This document shows, piece after piece, positions 23,215 through 36,970 of a stretch of 64,000 nt of DNA; the first letter of the stretch is position 1, and every line of letters starts with the position of its first letter. The notes below the pieces were generated by a model, which did no database searches, had not been told where the DNA came from, and worked only from the letters and a program-made list of their open reading frames with translations. The DNA is from Ptychodera flava (Eukaryota; Hemichordata; Enteropneusta; Ptychoderidae), in the NCBI RefSeq assembly GCF_041260155.1, contig NW_027248370.1, forward strand, positions 1-64,000, in the 5' to 3' direction. The position numbers and the translations under genes are program-made.

Positions 23215-26200
23215 CTTGACTGTAACTGGGTACGAAGAGCACAGAGCTACAGGACAAACACGTGTCAGAGGCGCGTATATGATTAAATATATTTGTCTTA
23301 CAAAATCGCTCAACTTTGCCATAAACCCACTTGTAGGTTTAAAAACCCCAAACATTGTTCATACAAGCAATAAGACTAACACATTACATCTAAACTTATC
23401 TTCCTGAAAATTAAAAAAAACACAAACTTGTAAAATAATCGTCAAAAAGCAGCAAAGGACGTCACTGCGGAATAACAATACACCTCATAACTTACTTTAT
23501 ACTGTTCTTACACACTAACTGCCATCTTATAGGACGGAGATGAGCGCCGTTTGCGAACCAGCCAGGTTTCTGGCAATATTTCATTCGGCGTGGGATCAAA
23601 AGGGATTAGTTTGCTTTACTAGGCCAGTAACTTTTTTCAGTGACAATGAGTGCCTTCTATGACTTGTTGTGGTCACCGAACGAGTTTTACACAACATCTT
23701 TATTAACTTTGTAAATGATTATGTAAAGAGGATAAACTCTAAGGCCGGTATTAGAAGGTGAATAGTACTCCACAAATACCTGATAGATGTCGACGGTAGA
23801 GACAATGAAATGCACAGGGACGTGCACGAGAAGAACATCAAACAAGCTTATCTTTTATCATATTATGTATCTATCCACTTCATTGCCATTTTTCAAATTT
23901 CCCCTCTTTCCATCTCCGGATATACAAATTACGTTACAAACAGTGGTAGACATTTTATTGCTTACTCTAGCTGTGAACAGCCGTGTCAATAATGCCGAGT
24001 AAAGCTGCTTTGCTTCCATATGCTATGCGCTTTATATTAGTTTTGTAAAACGTCTGCTAGAGCTCATATGAAAATTTCAGTGGCTTCTAATACGACTTGT
24101 TGTGATGCTGTTACTCTCTGTTATCCGTAGAAGTATCCTGTACGGTCTACACGATATCTGAAATGCATTTCTCATCGACCTCAATCAGGCAATGGTATTG
24201 CTATGAGCTATGCATTAAGAAACAATAACATTGAGATTAATTCATACAAATCCTTCTCAAAATAACTAGTGATACATTTGCAATGCAAAATAAAATGAGG
24301 GCCAATGATAATTTCACAGAAAAGGTTCACTTGGAACGTCCATATTTCTCAAAATTTCCACAATTTTCAGGTTGAAGTGACAGAGACTTATGAAGTGTAA
24401 GCCATTATGTTTTTGCATGCGTATATCGTCTGCTAACAATGAAACTTTGATGATGTTAACCATGCACATCAACGATATCCAGACATCTACTTTATACATA
24501 TTTTCAGGTAAATGTAATTTATTGTAGACAGTATCATGCTCACTGACACTGGTTTTAATTCAGACTTTAGCAATTTGTGCCAAACAAGGAAACAAAGGAA
24601 GAGATACACGCTTGAGGCATAACTGAGATTAATGGTGTCCAAGCGTGCAATCTCTAGATATTCATATGACCATTGCACTAGGTGTTGTCGGTTTCGAAAT
24701 ATAACAGTAAATATAAAAACATTTTGAAAAAATACCTTACTCCCTTGATTTTCTTATAACGATTATTTATTTTTTTCTCGTGCATGGAAAAGGTGTCAAG
24801 GGAGATTTTTCCTATAGGTCCTGTTATAAGCTTTTGAATCATGTGCAGAAATTTTTAAAACAACAATGTTGTTTAATTCTTTGCAAAAATGGACGATAAG
24901 TGCCATTCCTTATTATCTTTAATACACAAACGTTAATGTACACATTAGAAGCAAACATACCTTAAGTCCTTCAACTTCACTCGATAGACGTGTATCTACC
25001 AACAAAGTTGCTTGATATTTTCAAAATGAGGGTGTGGCTTTCTAATGTTTGTTATTTAGAAGCACACTCTACTACTCATGCGCAGTTATGATAGTGGTTG
25101 AATTGAACGAAAGCTGGCATTACTTAATTCGTGATTAAGAAACAAAATAAACATTGTCACTGGTATTAGTCAACAAGATAAAATCAATTACCTTTTGACA
25201 TTTGACGATTTTAACAACGCAGGCATTAAACTTTTGAAGCAACCATACTTTGGGCGTTTCGACTCCAGAGGATACACGTTTTCCTACACGTTTTTGTGAG
25301 CTGAAATCTCATTCGACTGCTCATGCGTAGTGCGTCAAACGGTGGAAACGAACCAAACAAAGTTTAAATGCATTTATTTTGGTTGAGAGTTTGCAGTGTC
25401 ATCATATAAAACAAACATTATAATTATAATTGAAATAATCGTTTAAATCCGCGCTGAGATCGCACATTTCGCCCTGAATTATTATTGCCAAAAGTAATAT
25501 CGATGGAAATAACTGACACTAAACCAGCTAAAGTTTGCGCAAAACATGAATTTCACTGCGAGAGCAATCGGAGACACTGCGCAACTAGCGCGCAAATAAG
25601 CCTTAGCGGGAACACTGATCAGGTGTAAAACCCACCTTGGCCTTAATCAGAAAAAAATAATGTGCATCATGTCATGTATACGTCCGCGCTGTCAATCGCG
25701 GCTAGACACCCTTTTCGCTCTCGTCTGACAACCTCATAACAATATTACATTTAACGAAAAATACAAGAACAGCACGATTAGGTAAATTCATGTTTATTTA
25801 CACTGAAATAAATATATTCAATTCTCAACCGTGTACTTTATGAAGCTATGCATGGAGACTGTTCACAGTCACCCCCTCCCCAAATCAAACACTAAGTCAC
25901 GTGATCTGAAAACCTAGAAAATATGGAAAATAATCATTTTAAAATCAATAACTCTCTATGGAATCCTCAAATCAACTTCATTTGAACAGTCCCATCTTCA
26001 TGTACCAAGTTAGACCGTCACAAACTTTCGATGCCAAATGTTAAGCGGTTTGTCAGTTAAAAAGGGTTTACGGACACCAAATGTTTACATCCATCCATCC
26101 ATACATACAGACAGCCTACTCTACGGAATTCGACACCACAACTATATCCCTGCTGACTAAGTCACCCGTGCTAAAAGGGACTACTTTAGAGACAGAATTA

Positions 26201-26310
26201 TCTACAAAGTGTGTTAAATTATGCATTTAGCACACACAACTCAAAAAGATCAAATCACTAACAAACCGGATGGTTACCTTTGACATTTATCGATTTTTAC
26301 AACACAACGA
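23215..26310. other. No gene seen
   Basis: AT-rich sequence with short overlapping open frames only. No splice-supported exon, repeat array or inverted repeat was recognised on reading. Confidence 0.4.
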
Positions 26311-26312
26311 TG

Positions 26313-26488
<176 letters not shown>

Positions 26489-26765
26489 TGAAGGAGCATA
26501 ATTTTTATATCTAAAATTACAAGTGATCTTATCATGAACCAATGCACTTTTTGTAAGTGCCCTTTCCTGAAAAAGCACTTTCTAGACAATGCCCACTCTT
26601 CAATTACAAAATCACCTCTTCAACAAACGAAAACAGGCGTGTAAATTGATCTGGCCATTCTTCGAACTTCACAGACTGTTACAGAATTGATCTCCTTTGT
26701 GTATATCTCACCTATTTTTTGTATGTATGCCTAGACGTTAAGACAAAATCAACATGAAATACCAC

Positions 26766-26968
26766 TTTATGGGAAAGGCTTTTCTGATCCTGTTATTGCG
26801 TGGATTGACCCAGTTGTGACAAGAAACCCAAGTCATCAGATTCTGTTCAGTGTTTACAAGGCAAGATCTACTAATGTTTTTTGGTGATAAGTAGATCTTG
26901 CCTTGTACACACGTGTCCACAGGGGTCAATCCATGCAACAGCTGGATCGGAAAAGTCTTTCCCATAAA
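26766..26968. mobile_element. Foldback (MITE-like) element
   Basis: About 85-bp arms form an imperfect inverted repeat. The outer arms begin TTTATGGGAAAGGCTTTTC, and ACAAGGCAAGATCTACT lies near the loop. The family and target duplication were not determined. There is no coding capacity. Confidence 0.7.
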
Positions 26969-27283
26969 TTTCTCCTGAAATTCCGAGACTCGACATATGC
27001 ATATAATACACAAAACACGTTTCTTCCAGGATTAAACGCATTGTCACCACCTTGTCACTTGAATATTTTATGCTAAATCAATGAGTTTCCTACTTTCACT
27101 ATTCTCTCTAATAACTCACTGTCGCTTCCTAAGAACAGTTGAACAAGCTTTGCTTACTTTGTTTGCACTATCTTTTGTGTCAGTGGCTGTAACGACACCT
27201 TTAACGCCCCTTTTTGACATTTAAAGTCTGATATACCTCATAAATTTTGTTCTTGCCACAGGTCTACTGTACCAATCTATCAA

Positions 27284-28090
27284 TGTCAGGGCTCGATATT
27301 AGCGGGAGTCCCGCGTCCACAAACATGCCAACTCTTGGGCTATCAAAATCCATGAAATGGTAGCCACACGGACTACCAAAGCCGAGGACCTGAAATTCGG
27401 TCACTATTTGGCATGCCATGTCTGGTCTGTCATTTTGACGAGCTAAATACACTCAAACCCAGCTGGACACAAGCCGTATATGATATACGGAGGTTTCAAT
27501 CAATCGGGTTCGAACTTACAACGTACGGCACCCAGTCACATATGACTTTTTACGCAAATTCCAAAGACAACCGGCCTTGCGGTGGAACTTTGCAACAAAG
27601 TCTGAATATATGAACTGACACACTTGAATGACAGGCACAGGAAATTATGGCTAATGAAAACACATTTTCTTTGCATATTGATCATAATGTATCGATCACA
27701 ATTACATGGAAATTATGCCTCCTCCCTATGAAAGCAAATGCTCTCTTTTTAGCCCTGCTACAGTATGTCCCAGTACTGAGACGGTAGTGTTGTTGTCACG
27801 ACGACTGTCAAAATTATCATAAAACTCTGAGAGTGAAACGGATTGTCATTAGGCCACCAAACTTTCGAGTATCACAATCGTCCATCATTAATGTTTCCTC
27901 AAGTATTAAAGGTGTGCAATATTCACATCTAATGACTAGAAAATTCACTTCATGGGCAGAATCTTGAAAATAATCTTTTCTTGTCTGGTTAACGAAAACA
28001 GATACCCCAGAACTAAAATATGTCTGGGCTACCACTATTGTCACCGGGCTACCAACTTCAGAAAATGGTAGCCCAGTGAACTACCAGGGA
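27284..28090. repeat. Two blocks with GGCTACCA / TGGTAGCC words
   Basis: GGCTAYCA...TGGTAGCC pairs occur at 27,340-27,385 and again at 28,025-28,085. About 640 bp separate them and contain no recognisable feature. Possibly the two ends of one repeat or another small word island. Confidence 0.35.
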
Positions 28091-28496
28091 AAAAAGTAAA
28101 GGGGAAGTTCATCAAGGATGATTTTGCATATGTGCTACCTTTGTGGTCACTTACCCTGGAAAAACTATTTTTGCCATTGATAACTCGCATGATTTTTTAC
28201 AAAAACATATAAATAGTACAGGAAGTTGCCCATGTAATTTGAATTATGTGAAAAAAGCTCCAGGCTTTGAGCTTGCATCACGTGATATGGAAGGGACCAT
28301 CTTCCCGTGGGTATGGCATTGTCCACTCAACCATGCTCAAACCAGGCTATTGCGTATTTACGTAACTATTGTTTATACTGAGTATCCTTGCATAAATCAC
28401 TTATAATAAACTGTACACTGTCAGATTTTGTATGGGTGTTTACTACTGTTTGCTGTACGTGGACAATGCGGAGCCCATACCGGCCGACAGAAGAGA

Positions 28497-28770
28497 GGTG
28501 ACATGAGCCCAGGGGATCAGGGTTATATGATACGGGGAGTCAAACATTTGTAGAACGGAACAGATGATAAACCTGTAGGGTAAAGGTAGGTGACTCGAGC
28601 CCAGGGATAATGATATTTGATACGAGTTTGGGGGTCAGACAGATGTAGAACGGAACAAACACTGAAGCGCACCAGAGTATAGACAGGTGACCAGGGTCTA
28701 AACCAAGTATATCATGTGATATGATACGAGCCTGGGAGTCAAACGGGTGAAACAAACTGCAGTCCACACC
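28497..28770. repeat. Minisatellite, three ~95-bp units
   Basis: Units start with GGTGA at about 28,497, 28,589 and 28,686. They share GAGCCCAGGG, TATGATACGRG and GTAGAACGGAACA. The units have diverged by 15-25% by eye. Confidence 0.7.
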
Positions 28771-30650
28771 ACGGCGAACACTGAGAGCTGAATGAATGAA
28801 AAGTACAAGAACAAAGAACTAGCTGAGGCTGTGTGTCGTATGCAGAGGAAAGAGCTGATGGGCTGAGAGAAAGAAGGGAACAAGTATATAACTCGTATCG
28901 TCTGGAAGCCGGAAGGAAGCAGTGTGGCCAGTTAACAAAAGTTTAGAAGTTTAAAAAAAAAATATCTGTGGCAAAAACACAGATTACACTTCAATACAAA
29001 GGCCACGGAACCATTGACCTATAGATATACATAGTTATGTGCCCCCCATTTTACAAAGGATGAAAAGGAATTTTCAATATATATCGCAAAATCATTTAAT
29101 CAACTCATTCATTTCTTAAATGCATAGAATAAGTAAAAGCTTTTTCTCATCAGAACATCTGTATTTTTTGTTGACACATCTACAGATGGGTTGGTAAAAT
29201 ATTGAACACTAAGCATTTCTCCCAAAAGATTCATAAATTTTACATTGTGAAATGGAATTCATTCAATATCCCCGTCTCTACAGATACATAATTTATTATC
29301 ATGTAGTATATTTTTTCGAAGTCTTGTTCAAAGTTGAGTTTATGGTTAAAAAGTTGAAAGCAGAACCATTGGAACATCACCAATGGATTTCAAAGCTTCT
29401 GTTGCTTGATTAGCCAACAATATTGTGCTTTAGACCACTTTCCACTACTTGAAAACAAAATATAAATTTATTTGAAATAAGTAACTATTGTGACTGCTCA
29501 CTCATGAGCAGCTATATGTAGGAAGTTAAGAGTGCAACGGACAGGTTAAGAGTGCAACGCCAGGTATTTATTATCTCCGACAAGCAATAAAAGCAGTCTT
29601 TATCGTTTTATTCAGCACACTGACGAAATACAGTTAATTATCGTAGAAGATATCACTGTTTCGATATGTTCTGTGCACAGTGAAGTTTTGAGACAGAATA
29701 TTCTAGCATAAGGCATTCTTCATACCAAGAAGTAGACTGACCACGAGTTACTCAAGCTTCTGGTCTTGTTTTAGTGATTATTCTGGAATGTAATATCGGT
29801 AAACTTTCAAGACAGAAATATACCTCCAGGAAGGGTTTTGGATATACAAGGCTTACTGAGCTTGACATATGCTTAGCTGCTGCGGGTAGAGTTTTATAAT
29901 TCTGCTGGTTAGATAAAACTTTCACCGTCTACGTTTTATCAAAATCGATGATTCCATATTCTACCATACGCAGTAAGTGGCTGCTGCTTTGAATTTGCAG
30001 TTTCTTTATGCAAACTACTTGTAATATTGCTAGATAAGACAAAACTACTCCAGACGTCACTGCACTGGGTCACTGAATTAGCAATGACTGAGCTCTATTC
30101 TTGAATGACTTTTTCTTAGGACACTCTCTTCCTAATACAATTTAAAATCTTTGGATTGCAGCTGGTATGAAAAGTAAACGGAGACATGATGTGCCACATA
30201 ATGCTAAAAGGGTGTGTTTTGTAGACAATCAAATTTATCAAACATGAATAGATCACGTGTCAAGAGCAGCAACGCTGAATGTGCCATATTGCTCTTGCCA
30301 CAAGAATGTTTATGATGTAGCGACGGTTTGGCAACATATTGAACAGAGATTTGTATTGTCATTATTTGCATACAGTAGTCGTTGAAAAACGCAATACAAC
30401 AGTAAATGCATATATCAGCATATTTTCTCATCAAAAGACACTCGTTTTGTAACTTAGCTACCTATCTATGTGAATGCGATTGTCACTAACGGCCTCGCAG
30501 CGCAGCCGAGATAGTACGCTACAAGACAAATACAAGCGTCCAACCTCCAACAGACGTCTTTGAAATAAAAGGTATGTAAGCGTATGGATTTGTTTTATTC
30601 CGTGTTATATTCTGTGTAAGATGTGCATAGTCATTAATTTAACCATGCTT
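28771..30650. other. No gene seen
   Basis: AT-rich. The only local structure is the phrase GTTAAGAGTGCAACG, repeated twice near 29,525-29,560. Open frames are short and unsupported. Confidence 0.4.
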
Positions 30651-30793
30651 GAATTTGTTCAAACACGTCGATCGCATTCCGAAAACATTTCTGGGAGCCG
30701 CCATTACCAACTTCGGGTAAAGGCGGCTCCAGGAAACACGAATGTCCTACGCTCAATGTTTATGGAACGCGATCGACGTGTTTGAATAAATTC
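30651..30793. mobile_element. Foldback element with ~33-bp terminal inverted repeats
   Basis: The outer arms (GAATTTGTTCAAACACG... and its complement, ending at 30,793) match at about 31 of 33 positions. An inner pair GAGCCGCC / GGCGGCTC (about 30,694 and 30,722) extends the hairpin. At 143 bp it is non-coding. No target duplication was identified. Confidence 0.75.
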
Positions 30794-31677
30794 CAAACTC
30801 CATAAACGACAAGGCGACTGTAGTATAGTGTTTAGTCTTCAGTAGTGATAATCGGTACGACCAAATGCAGCAAATATGTAGCATTTTACATCAACACGCC
30901 TCATGCAGTGGGAGACTACAGGGCCGTGGGCATTGTACTACTTAGCTACCTGTCTGTGTGATCTTCAGGCAAACTTACTTGCCACAGCTTAGATGCAGGT
31001 ATCCTCATTCTCAGAGCCTTTCTTTCAATAACAAACATAGACTGTTTCATGGATGATATTTCTTGTTTATGTTGATAATAACCTCAAACTGGCAACTTAG
31101 ATGATTTAATACAGACAAACATACCTAACAAATCATTTGTCCAAAATGATGTAATGGTTGATTCTGTTATTCAAGGCAAATTTATGTTTCCACAGCTTGA
31201 TTTGAACTTTGGTCCTTCAACATCATTGCTTACACAAATCTTGTTAGCCATCCTGTCATTTCAAGACGGGTACATACTAAGTGATTCATTTCAGCAAATA
31301 ACTTCATGTACCAATGTTGACCATTGACTTACACTTATCGGTAATAAATAATTTTTTTTTCAACAGATTGTCCAGGACATGATATATTTGATACAGAAAA
31401 TGCCTTCAGCTCCACAAATTAACAACAATGTGAAAACAGAATGAAGACTCTACCTTCAGATACAGCGGAACTCAGAAAGTGGATATATAAAAGGTGATCA
31501 ATATCGTTGTGTGCAGTGATAATAATCACGTCAGACATGAATGTTCCTCATATTTCCATGTATTACACTAACACTTGGGTTTTGATCAACTTTCAGCTGT
31601 TATTACATATCCGTAACGTCTCTTTGTCGTGGTCACATAACAGACATACACGTTCACACTTTTATTGTTATAATTTA

Positions 31678-31813
31678 AGGTTATTCAAAAATACCGAGAT
31701 TTATGTCCGACTACATCATGCAGCGATAGTTTGTCATCGATGCTACGCCTCTCGGACAATACCAAAGTGTACGAGGTATGAGGACATAAATCCCGGTATT
31801 TTGTGATTAACCT
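31678..31813. mobile_element. Foldback element, AGGTTATT family, copy 1
   Basis: 136 bp. The arms start AGGTTATTCAAAAATACCG and are mirrored at the right end with one or two mismatches and a small indel. They run through ATTTATGTCC. The termini match the hairpin at 46,126-46,254, so the two form a family. Confidence 0.75.
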
Positions 31814-33084
31814 GATTATTATTCACCTGTTTTTAGTCCAATTTTACTGCAAAAAAATCAAAATTAAAGTGTTTTTGGGATGCCCGTCGCGTAATACACT
31901 GAGCGATCACAAGCAAAGTGAGAATGCGTTCAGTGTGTCAGCATAGGGCACAGAACAAAATTTCACACACGCGCAGCGCAATGTCGTGATAGAAATCGTA
32001 GGTCAGCAGCATAATTTTACTCGAATTTACAGGGTTTAAATTCACCACTTGTAACGTTGTGAATTACAGGATGTTTAGAAGTATACTTTTTGTTAAAAAT
32101 TTAAGTTAATGTAAAATCATCTCTCCCTGCGCTAATGTAAAGGATTTTTGAGGTCAAATGTCAAATAGCGTCCAATAACACCAAAAATTATTGTACTCCG
32201 CCACAAAGTTATTGCACTCCGCGTTCTCTGATACCAAAACTTACAGTAGGACGAGACTCCGTAGGTTACAGACGCAGGTGTTTAATAATCATATGAGGGG
32301 AGCCACTTGCATACACCTGGTTTATGATATTGAATTTTACTCAGATGTATCGAAACTAAACATAATTTACCATTTTCCTTACTGTTAAACAGGCATCAAA
32401 ATGTTGGCAGCATTTTTCTAAAGAGTGTCTTTGGCAGAAAAACTGCAGTAAAAAATGGTACAGATGTGACGTAAGTATTCTTGTCAAAAAAATTTTAAGT
32501 TTAATTCAGTGCATATTACATAAGGCACATTAGCTGCAAGTTTTAGCAATTTTGTTCAGTCTGTATTGTTGTGTGTATAAACACAGTTTCGAAAGCTACA
32601 TAACAGAACCTTGAATAACAACATTCTGCTTGACAACATACTGTGTTACATGTTTAACAACCACTGTGATATTGTTGACAAATGAATTCTAATCCAGAAT
32701 GAAATTCCATTTTCAACAACAACAATGCTAAATATACACATATAAACTTGGTTGATGACCTAAATGCTGGATATTCATTGTGCCTAAGAAGAAACTGCAA
32801 TACATACACAAAACAAAACTAATAGGAAACTGCCAATAGTTACTGGATATGCCACAGATAATGGAGCTTTAAATATGCCGGAACTGATTTCTGTCAGACT
32901 CAGTACAAAGACTTCTGTATACCTTCTGAGGGCTGGTTCAGGGATGTGCACATAGCTGTACCAGCCCTGAGGAACTACAGAGACTACCAGCTATTACAAA
33001 GATCTCCCCAGTACAGCATAGTCAGAAAAATAAATATGACAGCTGCATTTCACATCCATGTACCTAGTGTGTCAACAGTCCAGT
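31814..33084. other. Sparse region before the LINE
   Basis: Contains one exon-like segment (32,393-32,470) and a short piece of the GCTGGTACAGGG word island (32,925-32,970). An 80-codon stop-free frame at 32,874-33,104 has no start codon and runs through the word island and into the LINE, so it is probably accidental. Confidence 0.4.
32393..32470 (+). CDS. Possible internal exon, unknown gene
   Basis: The acceptor TTTTCCTTACTGTTAAACAG (ending 32,392) and donor GTGAC|GTAAGT enclose 78 nt. One frame is open, reading HQNVGSIFLKSVFGRKTAVK and then NGTDV, with phase 1 at the left and phase 2 at the right. Splice sites and amino-acid composition look genuine. No partner exon in the right phase was found, and the product is not recognised. 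Confidence 0.35.
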
Positions 33085-33499
33085 ACAATAGTACTGTCAA
33101 TTTTTAAGAAGATAAACCCGTCAATTTCTGATAGCGACATTGACATAGCCCACCGTACGAAAGCTGCTGACCAATCCAGTGCCACGTCTTCCCGCGCTCG
33201 ACCTAGACCTATCATCGTTAGATTCACAACCAGGAAAGCCAGAAACTCCATATACGACAACAGAAGAAAATTAAAGGGTACCACTGCCAGAGATTTCGGA
33301 CTTGATAGTACGTCAAAATTTTCATCAATGAAATCTACTACCAGCAACACGTCAACTACTATACAAAGTAAATATATCCAGAAAGGAAGCCAGATACCAG
33401 TTCATGTGGACTTACAATGAGAAAATCTATATCAAGAAAGACATCAATTCAAGACCACTCATCATATCAAGAGAAGCTGACCTCAGCCGCATTATTTAG
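33058..33499 (+). CDS. LINE ORF1 (RNA-binding protein), frameshifted and probably 5'-truncated
   Basis: The first frame contains SIFKKINPSISDSDIDIAHR and RPIIVRFTTRKARNSIYDNR, the RRM-like core common to ORF1 proteins of animal LINEs. From about 33,345 another frame carries the C-terminal part (RYQFMWTYNEKIYIKKDINS, then a stop at 33,497-33,499), so at least one frameshift lies between 33,300 and 33,345. The protein would bind and chaperone the LINE RNA. The first part of a full ORF1 is missing; a genomic ATG at 33,058 probably belongs to flanking DNA. Confidence 0.75.
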
Positions 33500-33592
33500 T
33501 ACAAGTAAGACACTTAAGAGACAGCCATTCAAAAAATCTACTCCTTTTCTCTATTTGGTATGGCTAACATCTAACTACTACTTTTCTAAACC

Positions 33593-36050
33593 ATGTTTGA
33601 AGATATTGATGTAAATGACAGTGAAATAGTAAATGTAAGCCACTACTCCATGCCACCGCATGATTTTGATGATTGTTTTAATTCAATATTTCAAAAGTCA
33701 TTCTGCTTATCCCATGTCAATATCAGATCTCTACAAAAAAATGTTGACAGCTTAAAGCTACTGTATGAAGACATCATTCACTCTCAATTTGCAATAACAG
33801 GCATTTCAGAGGTTTGGGACACAGATAATCTAAGTCTATATAGTATACAAGGCTACACACTAGAAGTCAGTTCACGAGAATCAGGTAGGGGTGGTGGGGT
33901 TGGGGCATACATTCACTCATCATTAGTTTATAAATTGATTAAAAAGAATGTGATACATTCAGAGTCTCTTTGGTTGGAGGTATCAGTCAATAATACTAAA
34001 ATAATAATAGGAATCATCTATAGAAAGCCAAATACCGATATCTCTGAGTTTCAGATGAGTCTGCTTGATGTGCTAAATACGTTCAAACTTGATAAAACTA
34101 ATGTATTTTAATGGGAGATTTTAATATAGATGCCAGAACACATACAACTAATGTTAATTCCTATTTTACATCTCTTGAATGCCTTGGTTTTCACCAGTTG
34201 ATTTCTACACCTACCAGAGTGACCAGCTCATCTGAAACATTAATTGACCATATCTACACTAATATTATACAGTATCCCATTCATGCCGGTACTTTAATTA
34301 CAGATATTTCTGACCATTTTACAGTTTTTATTGTCATAGAAAATATGACAACAAATCTCTCAAAACAGTATAAAGTCTCATATAGAAATTACAAATTCTA
34401 CAATTCTATTCGCTTCTGTGAAGATCTAACTCATGCTCCGTGGGATCGAGTTTATAACTGTAAGGATGCAAATGAAGCATATAATAATTTTCAGAGTGTT
34501 TTCGATGAGTTGTGCAATAGACATGCTCCCATTAATGTACAAATTCGCAGTACAAAGAAAAACCGGAAACCATGGGTCACTAAGGCAATTAAAAATCAAT
34601 TAATACAAAACACAAATTGTATAGTAAAGTGCTCAAATCAAACTTTGATGTCATTGTTGTTGATAGATATAAGAAATTTAGAAATGTGTTGTCTACTGTT
34701 CTCAGGAAAGCTAAACAAATGTATTACAACAGCATTTTTATGGAAAACAAGGGTAATACCAATGTAATTTGGAAACTATCAAGCAAGTCCTCGGAAGTCA
34801 TGAGGAAAAGGCTAAAATACCTTGCCAGACAGCCTACGAGTACTGACAAATGGAGTGCATAATACATTGTCAGCAAAACCTGACATAGTAAATGCATTCA
34901 ATAATTATTTCGTCAACATTGGACCTGACCTTGCCAACAACATCGATTCTCCTCATAAAAAACTTTAATAGTTACCTCACTGAACCCAAAACACATTCCT
35001 TTTTTATGTCCTCCACTACACAATCTGAAGTTCATAACATCATCTGCACCCTGAATCCAAAAAGGCATGTGGCCATGACAAAATGCCAGCCAGACTTATA
35101 ATTGATGGGGCAGCTATAATATCAAAACCCTTGGCATATATATTCAATCTTTCATTTCAGACTGGAATTTTCCCCCAATCTCTAAAAATAGCCAAAGTTA
35201 CACCAATCTTTAAAAAGGCACAAAAGATGATCCAGGAAATTATAGACCTATATCAGTATTGCCCCTGTTAAGTAAGATTCTAGAAAAATTGTCAATGCAC
35301 GCTTAATTCAGTACATAGAAAAAAACAATATTTTATATGAGCATCAATATGGATTTCGTCATAAATACAGCACAAAACTTTCAATTGTAAATCTATCAAT
35401 TATCTTATCAAACAACTTGATAATGGCAAAGTAACACTCGGTATTTTCCTTGACTTCTCTAAAGCTTTTGATACAATCAATCATGAAATTCTTCTTTCTA
35501 AACTTTCTCACTATGGTATTCGAGGTCTTCCTTTACTTGGTTCAGAAATTACTTACACAATAGATCCCAACCAGTCTCTGTCAATAATAATGCCTCATCA
35601 TTCCTTAATGTTACATGTGGAGTACCACAAGGATCTGTCCTTGGACCTACCCTATTCTTACTATTTATCAATGACATTGCCCGTTCCTCCACATACTTCA
35701 ATTTTAGATTGTTTACTGACGATACCAATCTATTTCATACTTTCCCTGCTAACCAAGTTAATATAAATTTAAATACTGTCGACATTCACCTCAATACTGT
35801 AGTGGACTGGTGCAGGGCTAACAAACTTACTGTAAACTACCTCAAAACAAATTACATTTTCTTCAGAAATCATAACAAACATATTTTCTTGAATGGTACT
35901 CTACACATCAATAATACAGTTATCAATGACGTTGAAGTGACATCACTTGTAGGTATTCACATGGACAGACATCTTAAATGGTCAAAGCACATTAAAATGA
36001 TTAATTCTACTATCAGAAAAAGGTTGGCATCCTTTTCAAATTGAGACAGT
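33593..36050 (+). CDS. LINE ORF2: endonuclease and reverse transcriptase, broken
   Basis: The endonuclease starts near 33,690 (SHVNIRSLQKN), with ITGISEVW, RGGGVGAYI and IIGIIYRKPN. After a frameshift near 34,105 come MGDFNID, LIDHIYTN and SDHFTVF, which are catalytic residues of the APE fold. RT motifs follow: FPQSLKIAKVTPIFKK (about 35,170), LDFSKAFDTINHEIL (about 35,450), GVPQGSVLGP (about 35,620) and FTDDTNLF (about 35,710). The palm motif reads FTDD in place of the usual FADD or YADD. A conserved TSLVGIHMDRHLKWSKHI region follows. The protein would nick the target and copy the RNA in place. Several frame changes between 34,600 and 35,700 make it non-functional. Confidence 0.88.
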
Positions 36051-36544
36051 TTTTACCACGCAATATCCTTATTCTTCTACAAAACTTTCATCCTACCACA
36101 CATCACTTATGGTCTTGAAGTTTGGGGTTCAACATATTCCTCACATCTCATAGTATCTTTCTTTCGCAAAAAATGGCAGTCAGAGCTATAACTTTCAGTG
36201 ACTTCACAGCAAACTCAGCTACTCTTTTCAAACACTTAATATTCTCGATATATACAAATTACATAAATTACATATCAGTACATTCATGTATGATCTTATA
36301 AATAATACTTGCCACACAGTCTTACAACATACTGTCAGTTGCCTTCTCATTGCTACAGTACACGTCATAAAATTAATGGTAACCTTTATGTCCCAAGTGT
36401 CAACACTTCCTTGGGTAAATTCTCGATATCATATACAGGCTGCATCTATTGGAATACATTACCTAACAAATTAAAACAAAACCACTAGAAGTTCCTTCAG
36501 ACACTCCCTTTCAAGTCTCCTCATACACGGTTAGTGTTTTACAT

Positions 36545-36970
36545 GACGAAGAGTTATATTCAACTTTACAAATATGTATATCATAGATATATAAATATAT
36601 ATATTTCACTATACATTTTGTTTTTTTGTTTTTTTTTTGTTTTGTTTTTTTTTTTTTATTTTTATTTTACATATTTTCTACTTATTCGTAATGTATTTTT
36701 TGTAGTTGTTCTTATTTACATTAGTTAGTTACTTAGCATTTCAAGTCTACTTTTACACGATTGTTTTTGGGTTGTTTTTTTTTTTAAGTGATGAAGAGTT
36801 ATATTCAACTTTACATATATGTATATCATATTTAAATATATATATTTTATATACGTTTTTTTTTTTTCTCTCTTATCGTTTTCTTTTTTACGCATTTCTA
36901 CTTACTCGTAATGTATCTATTTAGTTATATATTTATTTATGTAGTTGTTCTTTTATTCACTTAGTTACTT
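36545..36970 (+). repeat. Direct duplication in the LINE 3' UTR
   Basis: The segment starting GAYGAAGAGTTATATTCAAC at 36,545 recurs at 36,790 (period about 245 bp). It includes a poly-T stretch and ACTTAYTCGTAATGTAT. It sits between the RT and the (TTA)n tail. Confidence 0.75.

Noticed and set aside
27507-27530. tRNA B-box-like GGGTTCGAAC
   Set aside because: No A-box or cloverleaf could be formed around it.
32874-33104. Stop-free ~78-codon plus-strand stretch before the LINE
   Set aside because: No start codon or good acceptor, and it crosses the word island and the LINE border; likely chance.
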